Shown here in pieces: positions 63,305-64,000 of a stretch of 64,000 nt of DNA. Location: positions 4,650,001 through 4,714,000 of the forward strand of contig OX637363.1 of assembly GCA_951799405.1 (NCBI GenBank). The letters are read 5' to 3'. Position 1 is the stretch's first letter. Every line of letters starts with the position of its first letter. This DNA is from Agapetus fuscipes. Lineage: Eukaryota > Arthropoda > Insecta > Trichoptera > Glossosomatidae. The notes beneath the pieces are model-generated. The model ran no database searches. It was given only the letters and a program-made list of their open reading frames with translations, and was not told where the DNA came from. A program made the translations under genes and the position numbers.

Positions 63305-64000
63305 CGTTGGTCTTGAGTGATGCGTGCTTCCAATATCCACCTACGGCTTTGAAACAAAATGGCTCACTCAATATAGCGCCAACAGACTGGGGACGTGCCA
63401 AAGAGCCATTAAAAGGAGGATGCTGGGAATCAGCCTCAGAGACAGGATTCCAAACCAGGAGATCCGTAGACGCACTGGTGTCTCAGACACGCTGATTTCA
63501 TACAGCGAGTGGCCTGCTCAAAGTGGCGCTGGGCTGGTCACGTCACAAGGCAGAGACATGCCAGGTAACTGAAAAGAATTGTCCAATGTCAGCCCAGAAT
63601 GCCCAAGTGCGGAGTGGAAAGACCCCAACTGAGGTAACTGGACGACAATAAGATAACTGCAGGCAGAAGATGTCTGAACACAGCAGCCGATTGACAAACG
63701 TGGTGAAGATTGGATGAGGCCTACGTCCAGGAGTAAGGTCGAGGTCATACAGCGAGTGGCCTGATTAAAGTGGCACTGGGCTGGTCACTTCGGAAGGCAG
63801 GACCATGACTGGTGGCGGAACAAGATCGTCCAGTGGCGACCCAGGATGTCCAAGCGGGGAGCGGGGAGACCCTAACTGATGTGGCTGGACGAAATCAAGA
63901 GAACTGCAGGCAGAGGATGGCTGAATACGGCAGCCGATAGACGGTAATGGAGATGATTGGAGGAGGGGTACGTCCAGGAGTGGACTGAGAAAGGCTGACG
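63305..64000 (+). pseudogene. RTE-like LINE C-terminus with an internal direct duplication
   Basis: Starts with a STYGFETKWLTQYSANRL-like stretch, then RRMLGISLRDRIPNQEIRRR and TGVSDT. It continues, in broken frames, to GGCCTGCTCAAAGTGGCGCT and GGCCTACGTCCAGGAGTAAG at 63737. From 63745 the segment CATACAGCGAGTGGCCTGAT.. to CGTCCAGGAGTGGACTGAGA is repeated to the window end, diverged from the first. Stops and frameshifts in both. It may continue beyond 64000. Confidence 0.8.

Overview
This window looks like intergenic or intronic nuclear DNA from an insect, most probably a moth or butterfly. It is AT-rich, has no operon-like gene spacing, and carries many GTAGGTA/TACCTAC-type motifs that are common in lepidopteran non-coding DNA. 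Almost every recognisable feature is a transposable element or a piece of one. The taxon is an inference; no marker gene is present.

Family names used here are local labels. LINE-A is a non-LTR retrotransposon known here only from its 3' end: a C-terminal coding stub ending KWRLICNVGG-stop, an AT-rich stretch, a conserved block of about 250 bp, and an (ATTAG)n tail. About 45 copies or pieces, in both orientations, run through the window. LINE-B is a variant of the same 3' end with an (ATTATAG)n tail. LINE-G is a related LINE whose protein ends GTGHP-stop and whose tail is (TTACAG)n or similar. SINE1 and SINE2 are two tRNA-derived SINEs, sometimes joined into one composite. MITE-C, -D, -F and -G are foldback elements. 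CR1-like marks 3' pieces of CR1/L2-type LINEs, and RTE-like marks endonuclease-RT LINEs.

Layout. 0-19.7 kb: a mosaic of SINE1/SINE2, LINE-A/B/G and CR1-like 3' ends, MITEs, a hAT transposase remnant (2.0-2.5 kb), a probable solo LTR (13.0 kb) and a segment repeated at 10.0 and 15.6 kb. 19.85-26.44 kb: a complete, apparently young Ty3/gypsy retrotransposon with one open gag-pol frame and LTRs that look identical, nested in a LINE-A copy. 26.4-31.7 kb: more of the mosaic. 31.77-32.21 kb: the one candidate host coding region, the last exon of a single-pass membrane protein. 32.45-35.80 kb: an RTE-clade LINE with an intact endonuclease-RT frame of 1014 residues. 36.24-37.57 kb: a hAT-type element with an 8-bp target duplication that holds three nested LINE pieces. 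37.64-37.87 kb: a perfect 227-nt palindrome. 39.82-40.02 kb: a 200-N assembly gap. 41.8-42.9 kb: a LINE pseudogene split by a SINE2 and a Harbinger-like MITE. 46.3-48.96 kb: a tandem array of six units of about 410 bp derived from a LINE-B-like 3' end. 49.0-50.4 kb: a Helitron-type 3' end, then a CR1-like RT fragment inserted in LINE-A. 51.8-64 kb: further MITEs, SINEs and LINE ends, closing with a duplicated LINE C-terminus.

I see no cellular pathway or defence system here. The points of interest are in the repeat biology: modular SINEs, nested insertions with datable order, conserved LINE 3' hairpins, a nascent satellite and long perfect palindromes. Element boundaries are read by eye and are good to a few bases where a target duplication is quoted and to tens of bases elsewhere.
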